This document shows positions 15,495 to 24,490 of a DNA stretch of 64,000 bases, piece after piece; within the stretch, counting starts at the first letter, position 1; each line of letters starts with the position of its first letter. The stretch spans positions 1 through 64,000 of the forward strand of contig NZ_PPQF01000042.1 of assembly GCF_002901865.1 (NCBI RefSeq), given 5' to 3'. Made by a program: the position numbers and the translations under genes. The notes under the pieces were generated by a model, which ran no database searches, was not told the DNA's origin, and saw nothing but the letters and a program-made list of their open reading frames with translations. Origin of the DNA: Staphylococcus agnetis. Its GTDB lineage: Bacteria > Bacillota > Bacilli > Staphylococcales > Staphylococcaceae.

Positions 15495-17822
15495 CTACTT
15501 ATCACTAAACATGTGATTTACGATATTTTTATCAGATGCTTCATGATCCAATACCATGAATTTACGAATAATAGCCGAATGGTCTACGCTTTTATGCTTT
15601 AAGATGTAATCTGCAATGACTTCTGCATTTGCAGTACATTGTTTCACGGAAACCATTTCATCCAATTCAAAATAAAAGCCCACAGTTTGATGATAATCCT
15701 GTGTATCTTCATCTAATACGATTATTGGACGATTTAAATGTGCGTAATCAAATAACGCTGATGAATAATCTGTAATGAGCGCGTCGCATATTAAGTATAA
15801 TTCTTGTATGTCTACCCATTCATTCATAAAGCAATGAATACGCGAATCCATATTACGATAAGTAGTATACAAATGACCTTCATTTGGATGTAGTTTCACA
15901 ATGACTTCATAGTTGTCAGGTAATAAATGCACAAGCGTCTTCAAATCAAGTTCTGACACATTTTGACGTTGCGATTTACGCCATGTTGGACAAAATAAGA
16001 TATATCGTTTCTCCGGAGTCGCTATCCCCACATATTTTTCTTGAATGTCGTGACGCTTATGCTCATCCTCTTGATGCCTAATAAGCATACTGTTACGTGG
16101 TGCACCCTCGCGCCAAATATTTAATGATGGATGTTGAGATAAATTAAACGCACTTGAAATCAATGCTTCATAACGTTCTGAACACGACAGTAAAACATCC
16201 CATTTTAACATTCTAGGCAAGAACGCTTCACTTTGTTGTTGGCGTTCTACTGGATCCATCAAATCATTCACCATCCGTTTTAAAGGCATCCCATGCCACG
16301 TTTGAATCACAGTTTGTTTTGGATGTTTGAGTAAACGATCCCACAAGTTACCATTAATCACGGCAAATTGCGCACGTTCAAACGCTTGAATGTATTCACG
16401 TGACCCAAAACGAACAGGTTGCATATCAAATTGGCGTATTTCAATATCAACATATTCATTCGCAGCACTAACATATATAACTTTGTCAGGATATTGACGC
16501 TGAATTTCAAGTGCGATTGCTTTAGGATCGCCCGAAAAATTTTTGCCATGAAAAGATTCAATAAACACATGAGAATGCGAAGGATGTATGCGCTGTTGAC
16601 GTCGTTGTTTCACTTGTTTTTCTACAGCAAATATCCCTCGACGCATATATTGATAGAGTCGTGACTTTTTATTCAGTACGCGTTTAAAGCTATTAGGCAA
16701 ACGGTTCAACGCTTTTTTTACGGTATGTTTTACGACATATCGACTGTAATAGAATGGCAGTTCAACACGCGTTTTTTCTATTAAATGTGGCGTTATCACA
16801 TGCTGATCCGCCTTTTCAGCCAATTGCCTTAACAATGTGTCGCTATAGTCCTCATATTGAAATTGTTGATTAAAATAGTGAAAGTCTTCATTACGTATGG
16901 TGTCCGTATAGGTTTCTTGAATGGTGGCCATAATAACTTGGTAATCATGTTCTAACTGTTTATTTAAAAAATGGACAGCGTGAAACGGTTGATAAATCGA
17001 TGTTAGTACCGCGTCATCTCCAGGATAGATGCATGCTTGGTTGCCATCACCAATTGCTTCTAGTATAGAATAACCTAACGTTTCATAAGGAGAAGTTGAA
17101 ATATATATCGCATCCTTTGGTATGTCTCCATTCAAAAAAACTTGGCGTTCTAATTGATAATACGTAATAAGTTGTTCATATAATTCTAAAGAAGGACCAT
17201 ACCCTTGTATATGAAGTTCAACATCATGGTGACCTTTTGTGTAAACAATGAAATGCATTAACTTTAGAGCGTAAGAAATGTCTTTTATGGCATCCTCAAA
17301 ACGCGCTTTCATCATGAGCGCTTTCGTGTTAGGACTTGGTTGAGGTTGAAAGACAATATGATCTGTATTAACATACATCGGAAAAACGTAAGGATATTCA
17401 AATCGTGATGCAAACGCTTTTGCGATGTCCGGCGTACTGACACGCACTGCATCTATTGCTTCTAATGCCAAATCAAAAGATGGATTAATATATGCTAAAG
17501 GCGCATGTATTTCACCTAAAATTTGAATTGTCGGTGCTTGACGTTTCACCTCACGCGCATATTTAAAAAAATCTTCTCTTGTTAAAATAAGCACATCACA
17601 CGCAGTTAAAGATTTCACATTATGAAAACTTTCAAAATTTACGCCCTCTATTTCGCGAACAGCTGTTTTTTTTAAGTGTTCGACATGGCGCTTACGAAAT
17701 GGTACATAATTAATGTATGTGACCGTATGATTCGCTGCTTTAAGGGCACGTAGTAAGTTCAGATTACTGCGTGATGTCCCCCCTTTTTGAAATAAGTTAA
17801 ATCCTAATATTTTAATATGCAT
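15495..17822 (-). CDS. GT4 glycosyltransferase fused to TagF-like glycerophosphotransferase
   Basis: 775-aa two-domain enzyme. Residues about 1-340 look like a GT-B family 4 glycosyltransferase: GGTSRSNLNLLRAL at the start and an EX7E-type motif in SPYETLGYSILEA. Residues about 400-770 form a CDP-glycerol glycerophosphotransferase with TWHGMPLKRM, KLHPNEGH and TDYSSALFDYAHLNRP, the catalytic motifs of TagF/TarF. Basic linker around 360-400 with no transmembrane helix; such enzymes bind the inner membrane face. Likely role is building a sugar- and glycerol-phosphate-containing wall or capsule polymer. It lies between norA and ybaK with no other polymer genes nearby. The exact acceptor is unknown. 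Confidence 0.8.
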   Translation of the reverse strand: MHIKILGFNLFQKGGTSRSNLNLLRALKAANHTVTYINYVPFRKRHVEHLKKTAVREIEGVNFESFHNVKSLTACDVLILTREDFFKYAREVKRQAPTIQILGEIHAPLAYINPSFDLALEAIDAVRVSTPDIAKAFASRFEYPYVFPMYVNTDHIVFQPQPSPNTKALMMKARFEDAIKDISYALKLMHFIVYTKGHHDVELHIQGYGPSLELYEQLITYYQLERQVFLNGDIPKDAIYISTSPYETLGYSILEAIGDGNQACIYPGDDAVLTSIYQPFHAVHFLNKQLEHDYQVIMATIQETYTDTIRNEDFHYFNQQFQYEDYSDTLLRQLAEKADQHVITPHLIEKTRVELPFYYSRYVVKHTVKKALNRLPNSFKRVLNKKSRLYQYMRRGIFAVEKQVKQRRQQRIHPSHSHVFIESFHGKNFSGDPKAIALEIQRQYPDKVIYVSAANEYVDIEIRQFDMQPVRFGSREYIQAFERAQFAVINGNLWDRLLKHPKQTVIQTWHGMPLKRMVNDLMDPVERQQQSEAFLPRMLKWDVLLSCSERYEALISSAFNLSQHPSLNIWREGAPRNSMLIRHQEDEHKRHDIQEKYVGIATPEKRYILFCPTWRKSQRQNVSELDLKTLVHLLPDNYEVIVKLHPNEGHLYTTYRNMDSRIHCFMNEWVDIQELYLICDALITDYSSALFDYAHLNRPIIVLDEDTQDYHQTVGFYFELDEMVSVKQCTANAEVIADYILKHKSVDHSAIIRKFMVLDHEASDKNIVNHMFSDK

Positions 17823-17884
17823 CTTTGTCGCTCCTACTTTTTATAAACATAACTACTTTATTGGATATCTATGCAAGTCTCAAA

Positions 17885-19045
17885 TCAAGACGCTTTATAA
17901 TGAGACCTCAATCGTTGTTCAATAAATATAATGATACAACCTAAACACATAAATGCGATAGACATGATTAACGGATATTCAATATTCAAATCATAAAACC
18001 CACCTGCAATTAAAGGCCCCACAAAGTTGCCCATACTTGTAAATGTAGAATTGATGCCCCCAGCAAACCCTTGTCGGTCTCCTGCAATATTTGAAAAATA
18101 ATTTGTTAACGCAGGTCGGATTAAGTCAAAACCGATAAACACAATAAAACAGATCACCATGACTTGCCAGTATGAATAAGCAAAAATAAGAAAACTTAAT
18201 ACAATGGCAGAGTAGATTAATGCATACGTAATAAACGTTAATTCATTAAAATGACGGATTAATTTATCAAAGAAAAATATTTGAAAGATTGCTCCAAATA
18301 CGCCTCCGCCTACTATTGCAATAGAGATATCTGAAGGTTGAAAATCCATTTTGTCTGCCGTATATAAAGGGAATAAAGTTTCAAATGCTGATAATCCAAG
18401 CGCTAAAATTAAGGTTAAAAGTGCAGGCGTTACAAACATTTTTAAATTAACCTGACTTAATTTGTGTGTCTCAAGTGTAGTAAAGCCTTGTGTAGATGTG
18501 TCTTGAGATGTTTTGACAAAGAATACGGTACCCACAAATGCGAAAATACCAAGTATACCTGCAAAAACAAAGGGTACACGGTGAGAGATTTCTGCTAAAA
18601 ATCCACCAATACCTGGACCTAATATAAAGCCAGCAGAAATAATTGCAGACATATAGCCAAAATTACGTGCTTTATCTTGCGCAGGTGAAATATCGGCAAT
18701 AAGCCCCGTAACGCCAGGCATAATCATACCTGCACTAAATCCACCTAACACACGAGAAATCATTAAAATAGGAAATGTATGACCAATCGCAAATAAGAAC
18801 TCTGATAAACTAAACAAAATTAATCCAATGCATATGATAAGTTTTTTACCTAACTTATCTGCAAGTGTGCCACCAAAGGGAGAAATTACCATCTGCGCAA
18901 GTGCAAAAACTGCTACTAAAACCCCTAAATCTGCACCTGTTAATCCTAAATCTTTTAAATAAATCGGCAATACCGGTATGACAAGACCAATGCCTAAAAA
19001 GATGAGAAATATATTCATATATAAAATGATAAACTGTTTTGTCAT
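17885..19045 (-). CDS. norA: multidrug efflux MFS transporter NorA
   Basis: 386-aa major facilitator, 12 transmembrane helices, drug/H+ antiporter family. Sequence is very close to S. aureus NorA as I remember it: the N-terminus with FLGIGLVIPVLPIYLKDLGL, motif A GGTLADKLGKK and motif C GFILGPGIGGF are all intact. It exports fluoroquinolones, quaternary ammonium compounds and dyes. AGGGGGTG is nine bases upstream of the ATG. In S. aureus norA is controlled by MgrA, whose gene lies about 5.4 kb away here. Only 62 bases and no terminator separate it from the downstream glycosyltransferase gene. Confidence 0.94.
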   Translation of the reverse strand: MTKQFIILYMNIFLIFLGIGLVIPVLPIYLKDLGLTGADLGVLVAVFALAQMVISPFGGTLADKLGKKLIICIGLILFSLSEFLFAIGHTFPILMISRVLGGFSAGMIMPGVTGLIADISPAQDKARNFGYMSAIISAGFILGPGIGGFLAEISHRVPFVFAGILGIFAFVGTVFFVKTSQDTSTQGFTTLETHKLSQVNLKMFVTPALLTLILALGLSAFETLFPLYTADKMDFQPSDISIAIVGGGVFGAIFQIFFFDKLIRHFNELTFITYALIYSAIVLSFLIFAYSYWQVMVICFIVFIGFDLIRPALTNYFSNIAGDRQGFAGGINSTFTSMGNFVGPLIAGGFYDLNIEYPLIMSIAFMCLGCIIIFIEQRLRSHYKAS

Positions 19046-19253
19046 GGTTCAATACACCCCCTACAATTAAAAATGGTTAGCATATTATATAATAGTCAAC
19101 ATAAATTGGAAAGCGTTATGAGTTGAAATTTCAATAGATATTCCGTAGTGTATTTGACGGATATCAAGTCTATGGGCACGTACTTTTTAAAACCATTATC
19201 GCATAAAGATTAGTTTCAGTTTATCATATTCATCAATTTCGAGGAGGGATGAG

Positions 19254-19871
19254 ATGCAAGCGCGTTATATCGCTCGGCTCTTATATGTATTTTTATTCGT
19301 CACAACACTCGTTGTTCCGAACCATTTCAAATTTTTATTATTAAATCTGACACTCGCCTATATCCCTTTAGAACTCGCATATCTACTAAAATTATTCGTA
19401 CCTAAACGGTTATTCGAATGGCCATTATTTGTCATATATCTGGGCATTTTTATACTGATGTTACCTAATACATTCTACATGGTGACAGACCTTATACATT
19501 TAAATCAATTTTCGTTTAGCTTTTTATCCGGTTTAGTTTTGATTGAATGGATTCATTTTGGATTATTGGTGACAGGTGTTTTATTTGCGGTATATTGTTT
19601 TACACTTATTGCTTTAGAACTCTTTCATTTACCATTTCCGTTATGGACCCGCTACATCATTTTATTAGGAATGACGTTATTGAATGGATTGGGCATTTAT
19701 GTGGGCCGTTTTTTAAGATTCCATAGTGTGCATCTCATTAACAATCCATTTTCTGTGGTTATTTCAACTTTAAAATCGATAGATGCTCATGCGATAACAT
19801 TTATTGGATTAATTGCACTGATGCAATGCCTCTTACTCTTATGCTTGAAAGGAGTGAGAACAAAATCATGA
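19254..19871 (+). CDS. DUF1361 family membrane protein
   Basis: 205-aa protein with about six transmembrane helices and the family features LPNTFYMVTDLIHL and YVGRFLRFHS. Function of DUF1361 is unknown. A GAGGAGGG site precedes the ATG. Its stop codon overlaps the start of the next small membrane gene (ATGA), and both are followed by a CPBP protease gene, which suggests a three-gene plus-strand unit divergent from norA. Confidence 0.8.
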   Translation: MQARYIARLLYVFLFVTTLVVPNHFKFLLLNLTLAYIPLELAYLLKLFVPKRLFEWPLFVIYLGIFILMLPNTFYMVTDLIHLNQFSFSFLSGLVLIEWIHFGLLVTGVLFAVYCFTLIALELFHLPFPLWTRYIILLGMTLLNGLGIYVGRFLRFHSVHLINNPFSVVISTLKSIDAHAITFIGLIALMQCLLLLCLKGVRTKS

Positions 19872-20131
19872 CTGTGTTACTATTGCTCATCATCTTACAA
19901 TGCCTTATGTCAATATTGCTTTACCAACTTAAATGGCCTTTATATTGGGCAATCATGTTGTTCTTTATGCCTTTTGGCATCGGATTATTTTTAATTCAAC
20001 TTTTTTATTATGAACGGCACTACCCAGAGTGGAAAGTCCCCTTAAATATAAAATTACGTTTAAAGTATATGTATATTATTACATTTTTTGAATTTGTATT
20101 ATTGTATATAGTACTTTTTGTGGTTAAATAG
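19868..20131 (+). CDS. small three-helix membrane protein
   Basis: 87-aa hydrophobic protein coupled to the DUF1361 gene by an ATGA overlap at 19868-19871, with GAAAGGAG upstream. Three likely transmembrane segments; a conserved-looking aromatic loop LFYYERHYPEWKVP lies between helices two and three. No family recognised. Confidence 0.65.
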   Translation: MTVLLLLIILQCLMSILLYQLKWPLYWAIMLFFMPFGIGLFLIQLFYYERHYPEWKVPLNIKLRLKYMYIITFFEFVLLYIVLFVVK

Positions 20132-20159
20132 AAGTATTCATTTTTTAAGGAGGGTTGGT

Positions 20160-20879
20160 ATGAATCAACATAAAACGCTTCGCCCTGCATGGAGAGATTT
20201 GTTAGGCTTCGTTATTTATTATATAAGTGCTACGGTTTTCAGTTTTATAATTTATTCTATTCATCCGGTTTTGTTTAACTATAACATCGAACATCCGAAG
20301 GTGTTTTTATTAACGAGTGTATGCACGAGTTTATCTGTGATATCATTCTTAATATGGTCACATCGGAAGCATCTCAAAACAAAAATTTTCCAACGATTAC
20401 GAGAACTTCAATCACAGATGAAACTCGTCTTATTCGCTTATATTTTATATGTAGTTGTAAGTATCGTTATGAGCATCACTTTCAAATTATTGCCTAAATC
20501 TTGGCAATTTGATACTACAGTCAACCAAAAAGGCATCGTCGAATTATTTCAAGATAAAGCCTGGTTGCCTTTAGTTTTTATCGTTTTAGTGATTTTAGTT
20601 CCCATTACTGAAGAACTACTTTTTAGGCATGTTATTATTGGTGAACTCGGTAAAAAGTTTGGCGTTTGGGTGATGGGGGGTATTTCTGTGGTGACTTTTG
20701 CTATGTTACATGTAACTAACGCCCAATCACCACTTGAAGTGATACCTTACCTAGTCATGGCAACACTTTTCGTTATAATGTATATACGCACAAATTGTAA
20801 CATTGCGGTTTCCATATTTTTACATATGCTTGTAAATGCCGTATCCTTTGTCGGCGTTATCGTACAAAGCTTGGCATAA
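20160..20879 (+). CDS. CPBP (CAAX/Abi) family intramembrane metalloprotease
   Basis: 239-aa membrane protein with about seven helices. The Abi/CPBP motifs are visible: EELLFRHVI (EExxR-like), a FAMLH His motif and HMLVNAV near the C-terminus. The family includes intramembrane proteases implicated in peptide maturation and bacteriocin immunity. The start at 20160 has AAGGAGG nine bases upstream. Its 5-prime end is 28 bases after the small membrane gene. Confidence 0.82.
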   Translation: MNQHKTLRPAWRDLLGFVIYYISATVFSFIIYSIHPVLFNYNIEHPKVFLLTSVCTSLSVISFLIWSHRKHLKTKIFQRLRELQSQMKLVLFAYILYVVVSIVMSITFKLLPKSWQFDTTVNQKGIVELFQDKAWLPLVFIVLVILVPITEELLFRHVIIGELGKKFGVWVMGGISVVTFAMLHVTNAQSPLEVIPYLVMATLFVIMYIRTNCNIAVSIFLHMLVNAVSFVGVIVQSLA

Positions 20880-20892
20880 ATATTAAATATAT

Positions 20893-20935
20893 AAGCCTTC
20901 AAAATTCATGTTAAGATGAACTTTGAAGGCTTTTA
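20893..20935. terminator. bidirectional terminator between CPBP gene and mdh
   Basis: Arms AAGCCTTCAAA (20893-20903) and TTTGAAGGCTT (20922-20932) around a loop containing TTCATG...GATGAA, which extends the stem. The downstream T-run serves the plus strand; the minus strand is only weakly T-rich. One of a family of similar hairpins in this window. Confidence 0.75.
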
Positions 20936-21015
20936 GTCATTTACTAAGCATCCGCTTTATGTGTAACTCAATATGCACCATTGTACATTTTTACAACCGC
21001 CACGCTATGTCAGTT

Positions 21016-21960
21016 TTATTTTTGTACACTTTTTAAAGTTGACTTTAACGCACTGACCGCTTCTGCAGAATGTTTAAATTGTTGTTTCTCCTCACTAGTA
21101 AGATCCAGCTCGATTATTTTTTCAATCCCTTTCCCACCTACAACGGTAGGGACACCAATGTATAAATCTTCTAAACCGTATGTCCCATCACAATATGCGA
21201 TAGTTGGTAGCACGCGTTGCTTATCCAAAATGATTGCTTCAATCATTTCATAAACCGCTGCTGAAGGAGCATAGTACGCAGAGCCATCACCCAATAATTT
21301 TACAATTTCAGCGCCTCCACCTTGCGTACGTTTTACAATGTCATCAATTTTCTCTTGAGGTAAAAGTTCTGTAATTGGCACCCCATTTACATGACAGTGT
21401 CGAATGAGTGGCACCATAGTATCACCATGACCACCTAAAACAATACCATGTACGTCATTTACAGCTACATTGAGTGCCTCAGCTACAAAGGTATTAAAGC
21501 GTGCTGAATCAAGCACACCTGACTGGCCCATCACACGTTCACTTGAAAATCCAGAATGTTGATATACTGTATATGTCATCGCGTCAACAGGGTTCGTCAA
21601 TACAATAATTTTACAGTGTGGCGAATATTTAACAATTTGTTCTGTGACTTCAATCATCACTTGTTCATTGGTTTGAATCAACTCATCTCTCGACATACCT
21701 GGCAATCGTGGCACACCAGCAGTTATGACTACGACATCTGAATCAGCAGTTTCAGCATAATCAACTGTGGATGTTACATGCGTATCAAACCCTAGTATCG
21801 AACCACTTTGTAAAATATCCAATGTTTTCCCTTTGATTTGTGCTTCGTTCTTCTTGCGATCTACTAAAACAACATCCGCAATATCATGTGTAGCAATAAT
21901 AAATGCTAATGTTGCGCCAGTATGTCCAGACCCTACTATTGTGACTTTTTTACGTTTCAT
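21016..21960 (-). CDS. mdh: NAD-dependent malate dehydrogenase
   Basis: 314-aa cytosolic enzyme interconverting malate and oxaloacetate. It has the N-terminal Rossmann GSGHTGAT. The substrate loop [16 protein letters not shown] has Arg where lactate dehydrogenases have Gln, and the sequence aligns with Bacillus Mdh rather than Ldh. NPVDAMTY and the catalytic His in [10 protein letters not shown] are present. ATG at 21960 is preferred over 21966 because GGGGGAG would be too close to the earlier codon. An extended -10 (TGGTATAAT) and a cre-like site lie upstream. Many staphylococci rely on malate:quinone oxidoreductases instead. Confidence 0.92.
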   Translation of the reverse strand: MKRKKVTIVGSGHTGATLAFIIATHDIADVVLVDRKKNEAQIKGKTLDILQSGSILGFDTHVTSTVDYAETADSDVVVITAGVPRLPGMSRDELIQTNEQVMIEVTEQIVKYSPHCKIIVLTNPVDAMTYTVYQHSGFSSERVMGQSGVLDSARFNTFVAEALNVAVNDVHGIVLGGHGDTMVPLIRHCHVNGVPITELLPQEKIDDIVKRTQGGGAEIVKLLGDGSAYYAPSAAVYEMIEAIILDKQRVLPTIAYCDGTYGLEDLYIGVPTVVGGKGIEKIIELDLTSEEKQQFKHSAEAVSALKSTLKSVQK

Positions 21961-21993
21961 CAACATGCTCCCCCTTATACTCTTTTCATCCTT

Positions 21994-22043
21994 ATTATAC
22001 CATTGTACTCGTGGAATGAACTGATTTTATGAAAGCGTTTTCG
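21994..22043 (-). promoter_or_regulatory. mdh promoter with upstream cre-like site
   Basis: Extended -10 TGGTATAAT (TATAAT at 21999-21994) with no clear -35. TGAAAGCGTTTTCG at 22030-22043 differs at one position from the cre consensus TGWAANCGNTNWCA and is centred roughly 50 bases upstream of the expected start, a position used for CcpA activation in some Gram-positive promoters. Confidence 0.5.
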
Positions 22044-22050
22044 TTAATTG

Positions 22051-22098
22051 TAAAAAATATTTCAGACAGCAATCACCTACGTAAATTGGCTGCCTGAA
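22051..22098 (-). terminator. terminator of the membrane protein at 22111
   Basis: Minus strand TTCAGGCAGCCAATT (22096-22082 approximately) pairs with ATTGCTGTCTGAA (22073-22061), followed by ATATTTTTT. It ends the 22.1-24.3 kb minus-strand transcripts. Confidence 0.75.
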
Positions 22099-22110
22099 CT
22101 GTTATCATGA

Positions 22111-22395
22111 TTATGCATGTAATGTTAAAAACACGTGAAGAATTGCAGCAAATCCCCCTACAACACAAAGCGTCATAAAGAGTAATATTAAACAAATTTT
22201 GCCGTACTTCAATAAAAATGCAATAAATGTGGCAATAACGTGATAGACCATAAACACACCCGTTATTGCTACAAACCAAATTAATTGTGGCGAAAAAAGT
22301 ACCACCATCATCATTAAAATGGCAAATAGAACATAAGGTAACGCAATCATATTGCGCATAAACACAAATTGTTGGCGTTTAGAATCATGAGCCAT
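22111..22395 (-). CDS. small membrane protein, unknown function
   Basis: 94-aa protein with three predicted transmembrane helices and a short polar N-terminus (MAHDSKRQQF). AAGGAG lies seven bases upstream of the ATG. It follows the aldo/keto reductase gene by 22 bases and is probably co-transcribed with it. No family recognised. Confidence 0.65.
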   Translation of the reverse strand: MAHDSKRQQFVFMRNMIALPYVLFAILMMMVVLFSPQLIWFVAITGVFMVYHVIATFIAFLLKYGKICLILLFMTLCVVGGFAAILHVFLTLHA

Positions 22396-22417
22396 ATTTC
22401 AATCTCCTTTAAATGAC

Positions 22418-23326
22418 TTAGGGTATATCATAGCCCTGAGCTGCGGTATAAATATCAAACCAATCTTGTTCTTTCAATGAAATGTCTAATCCATGAATAG
22501 CTTGGTCAACACGTTCTATCCGATGCGTGCCTAATATAGGTAAGATAGACGCTGGGTGTTTATGAAACCAAGCGACAATAATAGATGCGACATGGGTATT
22601 GTACTCTTTTGCAAGCCGTTCTAATACTGGAAGGACACGTTGTGATTTTTTATCAGTTGGATCAAATAACTTTCCTCCTGCAAAAGGTCCCCACGCCATT
22701 AATTTCACATCATCTTTATACATATCATCAATCGTACCATCGTGGAATGCATCTAAATGATACGGTGAAATTTCTACTTGATTCACTGCGATATGAAAGC
22801 GGTCATCTTTTAAACAATCATTCAGCAATTCGTATTGGGAACGTCTAAAGTTTGATACACCAAAAGACTTCACTTTACCTTCTTCAACTAAATCTTGAAG
22901 TGCTTCTGTAATTTCACATGGTTTCATTAATGGTGATGGGCGATGAATCAATAATGTATCGATCGAATCTACACCCAAATTTTTCAAAGCACGATCAACA
23001 GAACGTGTAATATGCTTTTTACTTAAATCATATCGGTGTGCTGTTTGATCTGGAAAAATATCATTAGGCTGTACAATTCCACACTTCGTTACAATTTCAA
23101 TCTTCTCTCTTAAATGAGGTGATAACTTTAAAGCCTCTCCAAACATTTGTTCAACTGTGTATTTTCCATAAATATCTGCATGGTCCATCGTTGTAACTCC
23201 ACGCGCTACTAATTGATGAATAAATGTATTTAATTCTTGCTTGGACATGTGCCAACAATCAGCACGATAAAACCCTTGAATTATTTTTGAGTAAGACACG
23301 TGTTGGTTAATTGATACTTTTTCCAT
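22418..23326 (-). CDS. aldo/keto reductase (YdhF-like)
   Basis: 302-aa NADPH-dependent TIM-barrel oxidoreductase. The catalytic tetrad is visible: Asp and Tyr in MDHADIYGKY, Lys in EIVTKCG and His in TLLIHRP; SNFRRSQ and the C-terminal ILGTHRIERV match the cofactor site. Closest in pattern to the YdhF subgroup. The physiological substrate is unknown. Middle gene of a CobW-AKR-membrane protein cluster. Confidence 0.88.
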   Translation of the reverse strand: MEKVSINQHVSYSKIIQGFYRADCWHMSKQELNTFIHQLVARGVTTMDHADIYGKYTVEQMFGEALKLSPHLREKIEIVTKCGIVQPNDIFPDQTAHRYDLSKKHITRSVDRALKNLGVDSIDTLLIHRPSPLMKPCEITEALQDLVEEGKVKSFGVSNFRRSQYELLNDCLKDDRFHIAVNQVEISPYHLDAFHDGTIDDMYKDDVKLMAWGPFAGGKLFDPTDKKSQRVLPVLERLAKEYNTHVASIIVAWFHKHPASILPILGTHRIERVDQAIHGLDISLKEQDWFDIYTAAQGYDIP

Positions 23327-23349
23327 TATAAGCCACCCCGCTTCTACTA

Positions 23350-24270
23350 TTAGCTAAATTGTAACATATCTAACTGATTTCTTAATTGCGCTTTATCTAA
23401 ATGTTCTCCGATCAAAACGATTGAAAGTGGTACATCACTTTCACCTATTTTTTCTAAAGAAGGTACAGGTTGTGCAAATTGAAATACTATTGTTTCTTGC
23501 GGTTCTGCTCTAAATCGAATAAATCCTTTCGCTCTATGTATCGTTTCAGGTAACTTCAATATAAATTCGATAAATGCATCTTGGGCAATAGGACCTTGAA
23601 AGGTATACGTCATACTTTGAAAAGTTGGGTGACCTGTCGTTTGAGCGGGCATTTTCTGGGTAGTGTTATCGTAGGAAAGCACTGGGGACAACTGTCCATA
23701 TGACGTTGAAATGATTTGACTATGTGGTGCATACTTTCGAACAGCTTTAACAGCCTCTGTTTGCTGTTCCGCATTGTCTAGCAAATCGATTTTATTGATG
23801 ATGATATGATGACTGGCACGCATTTGGTCTTCTATTAATTGTTGTTTGGCTTGGCTAAAGGATGCTTTACGACAAATATCAGATGCTGAAACAATTGTGA
23901 TGACTTGAGGGGATTGAACGCGTTGTGAAATTATAGGGTCTTCACACGCCATCAACATATCAATAGGATTTGCGATGCCTGTCGCTTCAATTACAATGTG
24001 TTCTACTTGATTATGTATGATTAAATGGTGTATGGTACTCACGAGCTCTGTTTGTAAGTCACAACATACGCAACCATGCATTAAAGACACTTTCGTATCG
24101 ATATGGTTTAAAAGTTCGCTATCCATGTCAAAGTTACCGAATTCGTTTACAATTAGCGCAACTTTCTCATCATTTTTTAATATTTGGGGCATATAATTAC
24201 TTAAGAATGTGGTTTTTCCGCTCCCTAAAAAACCGTTTACAATTGTAACTTTTGTTTTATTATTTAACAT
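23350..24270 (-). CDS. CobW/COG0523 family GTP-binding metallochaperone
   Basis: 306-aa G3E-family GTPase. Walker A GFLGSGKTT, the metal-binding CXCC motif GCVCCDL, switch-region EATGIANP and base-specificity NKID are all present, with a C-terminal CobW_C domain (about 215-300). Members deliver zinc or other metals to client enzymes, often under zinc limitation. No Zur box was evident near the start at 24270. Divergent from mgrA. Confidence 0.88.
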   Translation of the reverse strand: MLNNKTKVTIVNGFLGSGKTTFLSNYMPQILKNDEKVALIVNEFGNFDMDSELLNHIDTKVSLMHGCVCCDLQTELVSTIHHLIIHNQVEHIVIEATGIANPIDMLMACEDPIISQRVQSPQVITIVSASDICRKASFSQAKQQLIEDQMRASHHIIINKIDLLDNAEQQTEAVKAVRKYAPHSQIISTSYGQLSPVLSYDNTTQKMPAQTTGHPTFQSMTYTFQGPIAQDAFIEFILKLPETIHRAKGFIRFRAEPQETIVFQFAQPVPSLEKIGESDVPLSIVLIGEHLDKAQLRNQLDMLQFS

Positions 24271-24338
24271 AAAATCTAACCTTTCTCTTAAATAAACAAC
24301 AAATTTTCAACAATGTATGTGTAAATCTGTCTTTTAGC

Positions 24339-24367
24339 TTGATAAAGTGTGTAGAATCTTCTAAAAT
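24339..24367 (+). promoter_or_regulatory. mgrA promoter
   Basis: -35 TTGATA (24339-24344), 17-base spacer, -10 TAAAAT (24362-24367). The implied start near 24374 gives a 5-prime UTR of about 117 nt that holds the inverted repeats at 24398-24467. Confidence 0.6.
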
Positions 24368-24397
24368 TACTGCATGCTTTATTTTTAGCATAGCATA

Positions 24398-24467
24398 GAT
24401 TTAAGTAGAGCGACTTAAATCCACTCAATTATGGACGGATTCCCATCCGTGAGAGAGAAATACGGAT
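24398..24467 (+). promoter_or_regulatory. structured 5-prime UTR of mgrA
   Basis: First a perfect 9-bp inverted repeat GATTTAAGT (24398-24406) / ACTTAAATC (24413-24421). Then three mutually competing segments: ACGGAT (24435-24440), ATCCGT (24445-24450) and ACGGAT again (24462-24467). The middle one can pair with either side; the first pairing exposes TCCC in a four-base loop. S. aureus mgrA mRNA is stabilised by RNAIII through its leader, so an RNA-level function is plausible. Confidence 0.45.
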
Positions 24468-24490
24468 AGAATGTCTGGAGGAAAAAAATT

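Noticed and set aside
21016-21966. Annotation of the 21.0-22.0 kb gene as L-lactate dehydrogenase
   Set aside because: The substrate-specificity loop has Arg (VPRLPGMSR) as in malate dehydrogenases, and the whole sequence follows Bacillus Mdh.
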